DNA from: CBDCGW01 sp964430745
GTDB taxonomy: Bacteria; Acidobacteriota; UBA890
Length of the DNA: 21,602 nt
Assembly: GCA_964430745.1 (NCBI GenBank)
Contig: CAYSHI010000360.1
Coordinates: forward strand, 1-21,602
Reading direction: 5' to 3'
The position numbers and the translations under genes are program-made. A model generated the notes under the pieces. It was not told where the DNA came from, ran no database searches, and worked only from the letters and a program-made list of their open reading frames with translations. Below, one piece after another: positions 1 through 6,279 of this stretch; positions within the stretch are counted from its first letter, which is position 1; each line of letters starts with the position of its first letter.

Positions 1-46
1 CGAGCAGCAGCACCAGCCCGATGAAGGCCGGCACGGGGTCAAGCAT
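1..46 (-). CDS. Possible N-terminus of a membrane-associated protein (partial, off left edge)
   Basis: On the minus strand an ATG whose complement is at 44-46 opens a frame that stays open to the window edge. It encodes about 15 residues, MLDPVPAFIGLVLLL, which look like the start of a hydrophobic segment. It would be divergent from the trmI operon, with the 47-210 region between them. I see no convincing Shine-Dalgarno sequence. The stretch is too short to name a family, and a plus-strand gene ending near position 24 is also possible, so this is only a tentative call. Confidence 0.3.
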   Translation of the reverse strand, partial: MLDPVPAFIGLVLLL

Positions 47-104
47 GTCAGTCGCCCCGGAGGTTCGTCAGAGAAGAGCGGGACAGGCCGTTCATCCCCG
101 ACCT

Positions 105-122
105 GCCGGGTTCACACCCGGC
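105..122. repeat. GC-rich 7-bp perfect hairpin
   Basis: GCCGGGT at 105-111 pairs perfectly with ACCCGGC at 116-122 around a 4-base TCAC loop. No T-run follows on either strand, so it is not a classical intrinsic terminator. It may be a factor-assisted terminator for a gene to the left, or a structure in a leader of either divergent gene. Confidence 0.5.
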
Positions 123-126
123 GACA

Positions 127-145
127 ATAGCATTCCAGGTGCTAT
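127..145. repeat. Inverted repeat ATAGCA-N7-TGCTAT, operator-like
   Basis: ATAGCA (127-132) and TGCTAT (140-145) form a perfect 6-bp inverted repeat with a 7-base spacer, in the intergenic region upstream of trmI. A TATGAT hexamer (143-148) overlaps the right arm and could be a -10 element, but there is no good -35. The spacing suits a dimeric regulator, though chance is not excluded. Confidence 0.35.
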
Positions 146-196
146 GATTGGCGTTCTCGCGGCGACCTTGCCGCATCCACCTGCCGAGCTCGTATC

Positions 197-202
197 GTGA
201 GG
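197..202 (+). promoter_or_regulatory. Ribosome binding site that fixes the trmI start
   Basis: GTGAGG lies 8 bases before the ATG at 211. The upstream extension of the frame (TTG at 148) has no such site, and its extra 21 residues do not look like TrmI sequence, so 211 is preferred. Confidence 0.6.
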
Positions 203-210
203 TTCGCGCA

Positions 211-1002
211 ATGAACGCCGACGGCCGTGGCCGTATGGACGAAGGTTCCGCCGTGCTGCTCGTACTCGAGGACGAGCGGCGCTTTGTCATCCACCTGCGC
301 GCCGGCAGCAACTTCTCGACGCACAAGGGGGCGATCGAGCACGACCGGTTGGTCGGCCGACCCTACGGCACATCCTTCGAAACCAGTTCCGGATCTCGGG
401 TACTGGCGCTCTATCCGACCTGGCTCGATCGCATGATGAAGGTGCAACGGCGCACCAACATCATGTACCCGAAGGACACCGCCTATCTGATCGCACACCT
501 CGGCGTCGGAGCGGGCGACAGAGTGGTGGAGCTGGGCGCCGGCTCCGGCGCGATGACAATCGCTCTGGCGCACGCGGTGAGCCCCGGGGGGCGAGTCTAC
601 TCCTATGACCGACGGCAGGATCACCTCGACCAGGCGACCATGAACTGCGAGCGTGCCGGGGTCGATCCGGAGCTCCTGGAGTTCCGCTTGCGGGGCATCG
701 GCGAACCGCTTCCGGACGACATCGTCGCCATGATGTGTGACGTGCCGGAGCCCTGGGAAGAGATCGGGGCGGCCGCCGAATGCCTGGTCGGAAGCGGCCG
801 CTTCGCGGCCGCAATCCCGACGTTCAACCAGGCCGAGAAGTTGGCCGCCGCCCTCGTCGGCCAGGGGTTCGCGATGGTACAGACGGTCGAGATTCTCGTG
901 CGGGAGATTCTCGCCCGCCCGGGACGCACCCGTCCCGGGCACCGCATGGTCGGACACACCCAGTTGCTGACGACCGGTATCAACGTGGCGCGCGACCCGT
1001 GA
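211..1002 (+). CDS. trmI: tRNA (adenine-58-N1)-methyltransferase, TrmI family
   Basis: The 263-residue protein is predicted to transfer a methyl group from SAM to N1 of A58 in the tRNA T-loop, probably as a cytoplasmic tetramer like other bacterial TrmI. Visible signatures are a small N-terminal beta domain, YPKD at 87-90, the SAM-binding motif VVELGAGSGAMT around 105-116, the catalytic-type DVPEPW at 177-182 and a C-terminal RPGHRMVGHT segment typical of the family. The ATG at 211 is chosen because GTGAGG precedes it. Its stop overlaps the GTG of the sulfur-carrier gene by 4 bases, starting a run of overlapping genes that continues with a TtuA-type thiolase and endonuclease III. In Thermus, m1A58 is known to promote thiolation of the neighbouring T54, so this context supports the assignment. 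Identity as a TrmI-family enzyme is secure; the exact target is inferred from the family. Confidence 0.93.
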   Translation: MNADGRGRMDEGSAVLLVLEDERRFVIHLRAGSNFSTHKGAIEHDRLVGRPYGTSFETSSGSRVLALYPTWLDRMMKVQRRTNIMYPKDTAYLIAHLGVGAGDRVVELGAGSGAMTIALAHAVSPGGRVYSYDRRQDHLDQATMNCERAGVDPELLEFRLRGIGEPLPDDIVAMMCDVPEPWEEIGAAAECLVGSGRFAAAIPTFNQAEKLAAALVGQGFAMVQTVEILVREILARPGRTRPGHRMVGHTQLLTTGINVARDP

Positions 1003-1211
1003 AGGTCAAGTACGGACGCAGCGAGCACGAGTTCGACACGGAGATGACCGTGCGCCGGCTGCTCGAGAAGCTCGGCGTCGTTCCCGAGGGTGTCGTGGTC
1101 GCCGTCAACGGCGAGCTGGTGACCGCCGACACCACGATCCGCGTGGACGACGAGGTCGACATCATTCGCGCGGTATCGGGCGGCTCCCGCAACGACGGAG
1201 CCGCTCGGTGA
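999..1211 (+). CDS. ttuB: TtuB/MoaD/ThiS-like ubiquitin-fold sulfur carrier with a C-terminal tail
   Basis: A 70-residue beta-grasp sulfur carrier. The GTG start lies in a GTGA overlap with the trmI stop, without its own Shine-Dalgarno, which suggests translational coupling. Features are a beta-alpha-beta start (VKVKYG then VRRLLEKLGV), the strand VVVAVNGELV at 32-41 and the end segment VDDEVDIIRAVSGG at 49-62, all typical of MoaD/ThiS/TtuB. In this family the terminal Gly-Gly carboxylate is adenylated and thiocarboxylated, then gives sulfur to a partner enzyme; here the partner is surely the TtuA-type protein encoded next. The oddity is that Gly61-Gly62 is not terminal: eight residues (SRNDGAAR) follow. 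They would have to be removed before activation, or the carrier works differently. The symbol rests on the neighbour, since MoaD, ThiS and TtuB are hard to separate by sequence. Confidence 0.85.
   Translation: MKVKYGRSEHEFDTEMTVRRLLEKLGVVPEGVVVAVNGELVTADTTIRVDDEVDIIRAVSGGSRNDGAAR
1197..1200 (+). promoter_or_regulatory. Ribosome binding site for the GTG start of ttuA
   Basis: GGAG lies 7 bases before the GTG at 1208, inside the carrier gene. It supports the GTG that keeps the first CxxC zinc motif (residues 3 and 6) in the protein. Confidence 0.55.
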
Positions 1212-2209
1212 GGTGCAAGCGCTGTCGGGAGCGGGCGGTCGCCGAGCTGCCGCAGCATCGCATGGCGCTGTGCAAGCCGTGCTACCTGGAGTGGTTCCCG
1301 GCGTACACCGCCAAGACCATCAAGAAGTTCGGCATGCTTGCACCCGATGAGAAGATTCTTCTCGCCGTTTCCGGCGGCAAGGACAGCGTCGCGCTCTGGC
1401 AGGTTCTTGCCGATCTCGGCTACCAGGCCGACGGCCTCGTGATCGACCTGGGCATCGGCTACAACGGCAAGGCCGCGCTCGAGGGCTACGGCTACTCCAC
1501 CGACTCGACGGACTACGCGCGGCGCACGGCCGAGCGTCTGAAACGCCCGCTCTGGGTCATCGACCTGCGTCGCTTTGTCGGCAAGACCGTCCCCGAGCTT
1601 CAGCGCGGTCAGCGTCCCGTGTGCTCGGCCTGCGGCGTGGTCAAGCGTTACCTCATGAATCGTGTCGCCTTCGAGGGTGGCTACGACTGCATCGCCACGG
1701 GACACAACCTCGACGACGAGGTGGCGGCCCTCTTCGGCAACGTGCTGACCTGGGACGTCGGCTTCCTCGCCCGCAAAGCGCCGGTGTCGGAGCAACGGGG
1801 CGACCGGTTGATGAAGAAGGTGAAGCCTTTTTGCTACTTCACGGAACGTGAGACCGCGATGTACACGATCCTCAACGGCATTCCGTACATCCACGACGAG
1901 TGCCCCAACTCGGTGGGCGCCACGACGATCTCCTACAAGGAGCTGATCAACCAGCTCGAGAGCCAGGCGGGCGGCAGCAAGCGACGTTTCTATGATGGCT
2001 TCCTCCGGCGCCGCCCGCTCTTTCAGATCGAGGAGGCCGAGCTGCAGATGGCGTATTGCGAGCGGTGTGGGATGCCCTCGCCGCTGGAGCTGTGCGGCTT
2101 CTGTCGTATGGTCGGAGATGCTCCGATTACGGAGTACGGAGCGCTCGAGGAGGTCCGTCCACACGGAGCCCCGACCGCCCGCGACACCGCCCCTTCGCCG
2201 AGCCCATGA
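1208..2209 (+). CDS. ttuA: tRNA 2-thiolation enzyme, TtuA/TtcA family
   Basis: A 333-residue PP-loop tRNA thiolase. The N-terminal zinc site has CxxC at 3/6 and CxxC at 22/25. The ATP pyrophosphatase loop SGGKDS is at 55-60. PVCSACG supplies Cys139 and Cys142, and a later cysteine in the HDECPNSVGAT segment gives the third ligand expected for the catalytic [4Fe-4S] cluster. ATGHNLDDE follows the cluster cysteines as in TtuA/TtcA. A second zinc site near the C-terminus (CERCG and CGFCRM) is a TtuA hallmark absent from TtcA. TtuA makes 2-thio-ribothymidine 54 in Thermus using TtuB thiocarboxylate, and the adjacent carrier and TrmI genes fit that. It overlaps the carrier gene by 4 bases (GTGA) and the nth start by 4 bases (ATGA). 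The last 20 or so residues are a low-complexity Pro/Ala tail. The T54 target is inferred from the family and context. Confidence 0.9.
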   Translation: MRCKRCRERAVAELPQHRMALCKPCYLEWFPAYTAKTIKKFGMLAPDEKILLAVSGGKDSVALWQVLADLGYQADGLVIDLGIGYNGKAALEGYGYSTDSTDYARRTAERLKRPLWVIDLRRFVGKTVPELQRGQRPVCSACGVVKRYLMNRVAFEGGYDCIATGHNLDDEVAALFGNVLTWDVGFLARKAPVSEQRGDRLMKKVKPFCYFTERETAMYTILNGIPYIHDECPNSVGATTISYKELINQLESQAGGSKRRFYDGFLRRRPLFQIEEAELQMAYCERCGMPSPLELCGFCRMVGDAPITEYGALEEVRPHGAPTARDTAPSPSP

Positions 2210-2850
2210 AGCTCGAAGGCGCGGACACAGCCCTGGAGGCCCTGCGGCGCATCACGGACGCGTACCCCGACGCCCGCGTCGAGCTTCGCTTCCGCAATCC
2301 CCTCGAGTTGCTGGTCGCCACGATCCTCTCGGCGCAGTGCACCGACCGGAGGGTCAACGCAGTGACGGAGACCCTGTTCGTCCGCTATCCGGACGCCGCC
2401 GCCTTCGCCGCAGCGGACATCCACGAGCTCGAGGAGGCAGTGCGGCCCACCGGCTTTTTCCGGCAAAAGGCGAAGAACCTCAAAGCATGCTGCTCGGACC
2501 TCGTCGAGCGTTTCGGCGGAGATGTCCCGTCGACGATGGACGATCTGACCTCGTTGGCCGGGGTCGGGCGGAAGACGGCCAGCGTGCTGCTCGCGGTGGC
2601 CTTCGACAAGCCGGCCGTCGCGGTGGATACGCACTGCCGTCGGGTCAGCCAACGCCTGGGCTTGAGCGCTGAGAGCAATCCGGACAAGGTCGAGGCCGAC
2701 CTCAAGGATCTCTTTCCGGAGGAGACCTGGGCCGCCATCTCGCGGCTCTTCATCTGGCATGGCAGGTACACCTGCAAGGCGAGGAAGCCGTCTTGCGGGT
2801 CGTGCGCTCTACCGGATCTGTGTCCTTGGTACCGGGACAACGTCGCGTAA
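2206..2850 (+). CDS. nth: Endonuclease III, DNA glycosylase/AP lyase
   Basis: A 214-residue base-excision repair enzyme that removes oxidised pyrimidines and cleaves at the resulting abasic site. The helix-hairpin-helix LAGVGRKTASVLL holds the catalytic lysine (in GRKTA) and is followed by the catalytic aspartate in VAVDTHCRRV. Near the C-terminus four cysteines with spacing C-x6-C-x2-C-x5-C (CKARKPSC, CGSC, CALPDLC) form the structural [4Fe-4S] site. The length matches E. coli Nth (211 residues). The ATG at 2206 overlaps the ttuA stop, and the frame further upstream reads only across ttuA, so this start is clear. It is the last gene of the trmI-ttuB-ttuA-nth unit; the AT-rich regulatory island follows. 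Confidence 0.95.
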   Translation: MKLEGADTALEALRRITDAYPDARVELRFRNPLELLVATILSAQCTDRRVNAVTETLFVRYPDAAAFAAADIHELEEAVRPTGFFRQKAKNLKACCSDLVERFGGDVPSTMDDLTSLAGVGRKTASVLLAVAFDKPAVAVDTHCRRVSQRLGLSAESNPDKVEADLKDLFPEETWAAISRLFIWHGRYTCKARKPSCGSCALPDLCPWYRDNVA

Positions 2851-2900
2851 CGCGGAGAGCGGGACAGGCTTCGGACGCGCAGCTCGAGGCAAGGCAAGGA

Positions 2901-2942
2901 ATACCGTAATAATTTCTTGTATACCGTAATAGTTTACGGTAT
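2901..2942. promoter_or_regulatory. Two tandem 22-bp palindromes, probable operator of the LexA-like repressor
   Basis: The right element (2921-2942) is a perfect inverted repeat: ATACCGTAA at 2921-2929, spacer TAGT, TTACGGTAT at 2934-2942. The left element (2901-2922) has an identical left arm ATACCGTAA at 2901-2909, spacer TAAT and a degraded right arm TTCTTGTAT (6 of 9 matches). The copies are 20 bp apart, about two helical turns, so two dimers would sit on the same face of the DNA. The region is a conspicuous AT-rich island in GC-rich sequence. The motif is unlike the CTGT-N8-ACAG box of E. coli LexA. Binding by the protein encoded immediately downstream is inference. Confidence 0.75.
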
Positions 2943-2945
2943 GCT
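2917..2945 (+). promoter_or_regulatory. Sigma70-type promoter of the LexA-like/clpB operon
   Basis: TTGTAT (2917-2922) and TATGCT (2940-2945) are separated by exactly 17 bases, predicting a start near 2952 and a leader of about 50 bases. The perfect palindrome 2921-2942 fills the space between the hexamers and touches both, so a bound repressor would exclude RNA polymerase. No CIRCE element is present. Confidence 0.6.
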
Positions 2946-3001
2946 GTCGATACTCGTTCGAGACGCTTCCGTCGCGAACCTCCAACGCCGGGCAATTCGC
3001 C

Positions 3002-3634
3002 GTGAGCACCGAGCTGACCAAAAAACAAAGGGCGATCTACGACTACATCGTCGACTGTGTGTACCGGCAGGGGATACCGCCGAGCCTCACAGAAATCGCC
3101 GCTGCGTTCGATCTCGCGTCTGTTTCGGGGGTCGCCGATCATCTTCGAGCGCTCGAACGCAAGGGCTACATCCGCCGCAGGCCTGGAGTTTCCCGCGGCA
3201 TCGAGCTGGCCGACGTGTCGCAACTACGGGCGGCGCCGTCTGAGGCGACGCCGGCGGCCGTGGCCGTGCCGGTGATCGGGTCGTTGCCGGCCCGCAAGCA
3301 ACTCAGCGGTCGCGGCCGGCGGCAACGTCATCTGATGTTCGATGGAAGAGTGGCGGGGCAGGGCGCGATCGCCGTACGCGTGAACCTCCAGGGGCTGGAG
3401 GCGCGCGGCATTCTCAGTGGGGACTATCTGATCGTCGTACGGGAAGTCCCGCCGCAAGCCGGCGAGCTGGCGCTGGTGCACCTGAGCCGGACCACGGCCC
3501 TCGTCGAGGTCCTACCGGGCCGCCGGGGCGTGCGGCGCGTCGACGACGACGTCGAGCTCGGCGAAGGATTCGAGGTATTGGGGAAGGTTGTCGCTGTTTT
3601 GCGCTCCATGAGCGCCGCAAGGGGAGCAAATTGA
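3002..3634 (+). CDS. LexA-like transcriptional repressor without the self-cleavage residues
   Basis: A 210-residue protein with the full LexA layout. The N-terminal winged helix (about 5-68) includes PPSLTEIAAAFDL, a recognition helix around VSGVADHLRALERKG and the wing GVSRGIEL. A linker and a C-terminal S24-like domain (about 88-202) follow. Aligning by eye to E. coli LexA, the Ala-Gly cleavage site falls on Ala97-Arg98, the catalytic Ser119 on Gly131 (in VNLQGLEARG) and the catalytic Lys156 on Glu169 (in ALVEVL). All three elements of RecA-stimulated autoproteolysis are therefore missing, while dimerisation strands such as GILSGDYLIVV remain. It should bind DNA as a dimer but not respond to SOS by cleavage. 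It ends one base before clpB and probably regulates itself and that operon through the palindromes upstream. The GTG start matches the LexA N-terminus but has only a weak ribosome binding site. I give no lexA symbol because the function has probably changed. Confidence 0.88.
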   Translation: MSTELTKKQRAIYDYIVDCVYRQGIPPSLTEIAAAFDLASVSGVADHLRALERKGYIRRRPGVSRGIELADVSQLRAAPSEATPAAVAVPVIGSLPARKQLSGRGRRQRHLMFDGRVAGQGAIAVRVNLQGLEARGILSGDYLIVVREVPPQAGELALVHLSRTTALVEVLPGRRGVRRVDDDVELGEGFEVLGKVVAVLRSMSAARGAN

Positions 3635-3635
3635 A

Positions 3636-6272
3636 ATGATCAGATTCGACAGATTTACGGTCAAGGCGCAGGAGGCGATCCAGAGGGCCCAGCAGTTGGC
3701 ACGGTCGCTTCAGCACCAGGGAATGGACGGTACGCACCTGTTGATCGCCCTGCTCGAGCAGAAGGAGGGCGTGGTGCGCAACGTCATTGAGCGCCTCGGC
3801 GGCGCCCCGGATGCAATCTCGGCAGCCGCGCAAGAGGCCCTGAAAGAGCAGCCGCGCGTCGAGGGGGATGCGGCGGTCGAGGTCTTTCTCGACACGGATG
3901 CCAAGCAGGCGCTCAACCTGGCGCAAGAAGAAGCCGACAAACTGCAGGACAAGTACGTGTCGACGGAGCACATCCTCCTCGGCCTGATGGGAGCGGGAGG
4001 CACCGCCGCCGACTTGCTGCGGGAGGCCGGCATCGAACGCGACCCGGTGTTCGCCGCCCTACAACAGGTGCGCGGTAGCATGCGCGTCACCGATCCCAAC
4101 CCGGAGGACAAGTACAACGCCACCGAGCAATACGGCGTCGACCTCACGGAGATGGCCCGCCGCGACAAGCTGGATCCTGTCATCGGCCGAGACGAGGAGA
4201 TTCGCCGCGTCGTTCAAGTGCTGTCGCGCCGCACCAAGAACAACCCCGTGTTGCTCGGCGAGCCCGGCGTCGGAAAGACCGCCATCGTCGAGGGCCTGGC
4301 GCAACGGATCATCAACGGCGATGTGCCCGAGAGCCTCAAGAACCGACGCGTCGTCAGCATGGACATCGGCTCGATGCTGGCCGGGGCGAAGTATCGCGGC
4401 GAGTTCGAAGACCGGCTGAAGGCCTTCCTGCGCGAGATCCAGGAGGACACCAACGTCATCCTCTTCATCGACGAGTTGCACACTGTGGTGGGGGCGGGCG
4501 CTTCAGAGGGTGCCGTCGACGCGGCCAACATGCTCAAGCCGCCGCTCGCGCGCGGCGAGCTTCATGCGGTCGGCGCCACGACGCTGACCGAATACCGCAA
4601 GCACATCGAAAAGGACCCGGCGCTCGAGCGACGATTCCAGCCGGTCATGGTCGGGGAGCCGTCGATCGAGGAGACGGTCTCAATCCTGCGAGGCCTCAAG
4701 GAGCGCTACGAGGTGCACCACGGCGTGCGCGTCAAGGACAGCGCCCTGGTCGCGGCGGCGATGTTGTCGGCTCGCTACATTGCCGATCGGTTCATGCCCG
4801 ACAAGGCAATCGACCTCGTCGACGAGGCAGCGTCGCACCTGCGCATGGAGATCGACTCCCTTCCGGTCGCACTCGACGAGCTCGAGCGCCGCAAGCGCCA
4901 GCTCGAGATCGAGCGGCAGGCACTGCAAAAGGAAAAGGACCGCGATTCAAAGGAGCGGTTGACGAAGATCGAGGCGGAGTTGGCGACGCTCGGCGAGAAC
5001 TACGACGAACAAATGCGGCACTGGCAGGCAGAGAAGGACCAGGTGGCTACGATCCAGGGACTCAAGCGCGAGATTGAGGATGCGCGGACGGGGGCGGAGC
5101 GTGCCGAGCGCGAAGGCGACCTGGAACGGGCCGCCGAACTGCGCTATGGCGTCATTCGGGACCGTCAGGCGGCGCTCGAGACCGCGCGCAAGCAACTGGA
5201 GGAAGTTCAGAGCGGTGGCCGCGCCATGCTCAAGGAGGAGGTCGACGCCGACGACATCGCCGCGGTGGTCGCGAACTGGACCGGAATTCCGGTAGCCCGC
5301 CTGATGGAGGGCGAGACCGAGAAGCTGTTGCACATGGAAGACCGATTGCACGGCATGGTCATCGGCCAGGACGAGGCCATCGAAGCGGTTTCCAACGCGG
5401 TGCGCCGCGCCCGCGCCGGACTGCAGCCGGAAAATCGCCCGTACGGGTCGTTCTTCTTCCTCGGCCCCACGGGAGTGGGCAAGACCGAGCTCGCCAAGGC
5501 GCTCGCCCGCTTTCTCTTCGACACCGAGGACGCGCTCGTGCGCATCGACATGACCGAGTACATGGAGCGGCACGCGGTGGCCCGGCTCATCGGCGCCCCG
5601 CCCGGGTACGTCGGCTACGACGAGGGTGGTTTTCTCACCGAGCGCGTGCGCCGTAAGCCCTACTCGGTGATCCTCTTCGACGAGACCGAGAAGGCGCACC
5701 CGGATGTCTTCAACATCCTTCTGCAGATCCTCGACGATGGAAGGCTGACCGACGGCAAGGGCCGCACGGTCGACTTCTCCAATACCGTCGTGATCATGAC
5801 CTCCAACGTGGGCAGCCAGTACCTGCAGCAGATCGGCACCCTCGGCGAGGAGAAGACGCGCGAGATGGTGTTCGGTGAGCTTCGTGACACCTTTCGACCG
5901 GAGTTCCTCAACCGCATCGACGAGGTGATCCTCTTCCACCCATTGAGTCCGGATGAGATCTCTCAGATCGTGACGTTGCAGATCGACGATCTGAATCGGC
6001 GGCTCGCCGGCCGGCGGATTCGCCTGGAGCTCACCGCCGACGCGACGCGATTCATCGCCGAACAGGGTTATGATCCCGCCTACGGCGCGCGCCCGCTGAA
6101 GCGCGTCGTGCAGCGACTCATCGAGAATCCGCTCGCCCAGGACATGCTCTCCGGCGCCTTCGGGGAAGGTGACATCATTTGCGTCGACGTGGATCCAACT
6201 GAATCGATCCTGGTGTTTCGCACGGTAGACGTTCCCCGCGAGGAACCTGCCGAGATCGAAGCGGGGAGCTGA
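3636..6272 (+). CDS. clpB: ClpB protein disaggregase (Hsp104 family)
   Basis: An 878-residue AAA+ chaperone that extracts polypeptides from aggregates together with the DnaK system. In order: the Clp N-terminal double repeat (about 1-150); NBD1 with Walker A GEPGVGKT at 208-215 and Walker B aspartate/glutamate at 279-280; a charged coiled-coil middle domain (about 405-535) that separates ClpB from ClpA/ClpC; NBD2 with Walker A GPTGVGKT at 610-617 and Walker B at 682-683; and the small D2 domain. No ClpP-binding IGF/L loop is apparent, as expected. The length is normal for ClpB. A strong ribosome binding site AAGGGGAG (3619-3626) lies 9 bases before the ATG, one base after the LexA-like gene stops. 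The J-protein and Lon genes follow at once, so this is a proteostasis operon. Confidence 0.97.
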   Translation: MIRFDRFTVKAQEAIQRAQQLARSLQHQGMDGTHLLIALLEQKEGVVRNVIERLGGAPDAISAAAQEALKEQPRVEGDAAVEVFLDTDAKQALNLAQEEADKLQDKYVSTEHILLGLMGAGGTAADLLREAGIERDPVFAALQQVRGSMRVTDPNPEDKYNATEQYGVDLTEMARRDKLDPVIGRDEEIRRVVQVLSRRTKNNPVLLGEPGVGKTAIVEGLAQRIINGDVPESLKNRRVVSMDIGSMLAGAKYRGEFEDRLKAFLREIQEDTNVILFIDELHTVVGAGASEGAVDAANMLKPPLARGELHAVGATTLTEYRKHIEKDPALERRFQPVMVGEPSIEETVSILRGLKERYEVHHGVRVKDSALVAAAMLSARYIADRFMPDKAIDLVDEAASHLRMEIDSLPVALDELERRKRQLEIERQALQKEKDRDSKERLTKIEAELATLGENYDEQMRHWQAEKDQVATIQGLKREIEDARTGAERAEREGDLERAAELRYGVIRDRQAALETARKQLEEVQSGGRAMLKEEVDADDIAAVVANWTGIPVARLMEGETEKLLHMEDRLHGMVIGQDEAIEAVSNAVRRARAGLQPENRPYGSFFFLGPTGVGKTELAKALARFLFDTEDALVRIDMTEYMERHAVARLIGAPPGYVGYDEGGFLTERVRRKPYSVILFDETEKAHPDVFNILLQILDDGRLTDGKGRTVDFSNTVVIMTSNVGSQYLQQIGTLGEEKTREMVFGELRDTFRPEFLNRIDEVILFHPLSPDEISQIVTLQIDDLNRRLAGRRIRLELTADATRFIAEQGYDPAYGARPLKRVVQRLIENPLAQDMLSGAFGEGDIICVDVDPTESILVFRTVDVPREEPAEIEAGS

Positions 6273-6279
6273 CCCTCTG

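Noticed and set aside
105..122. tRNA T-arm-like sequence GGGTTCACACCC
   Set aside because: The loop is one base short of a normal T-loop with a proper 5-bp stem, and no acceptor, D or anticodon arm precedes it.
148..210. Earlier TTG start for trmI
   Set aside because: No ribosome binding site and extra residues not typical of the family; ATG 211 has GTGAGG at good spacing.
980..2164. Minus-strand open frame of 394 codons opposite ttuB and ttuA
   Set aside because: It runs through two well-supported genes on the other strand and has no domain of its own.
2851..3001. CIRCE element or E. coli-type SOS box upstream of the LexA-like/clpB operon
   Set aside because: Neither TTAGCACTC-N9-GAGTGCTAA nor CTGT-N8-ACAG is present; the palindrome found has a different sequence.
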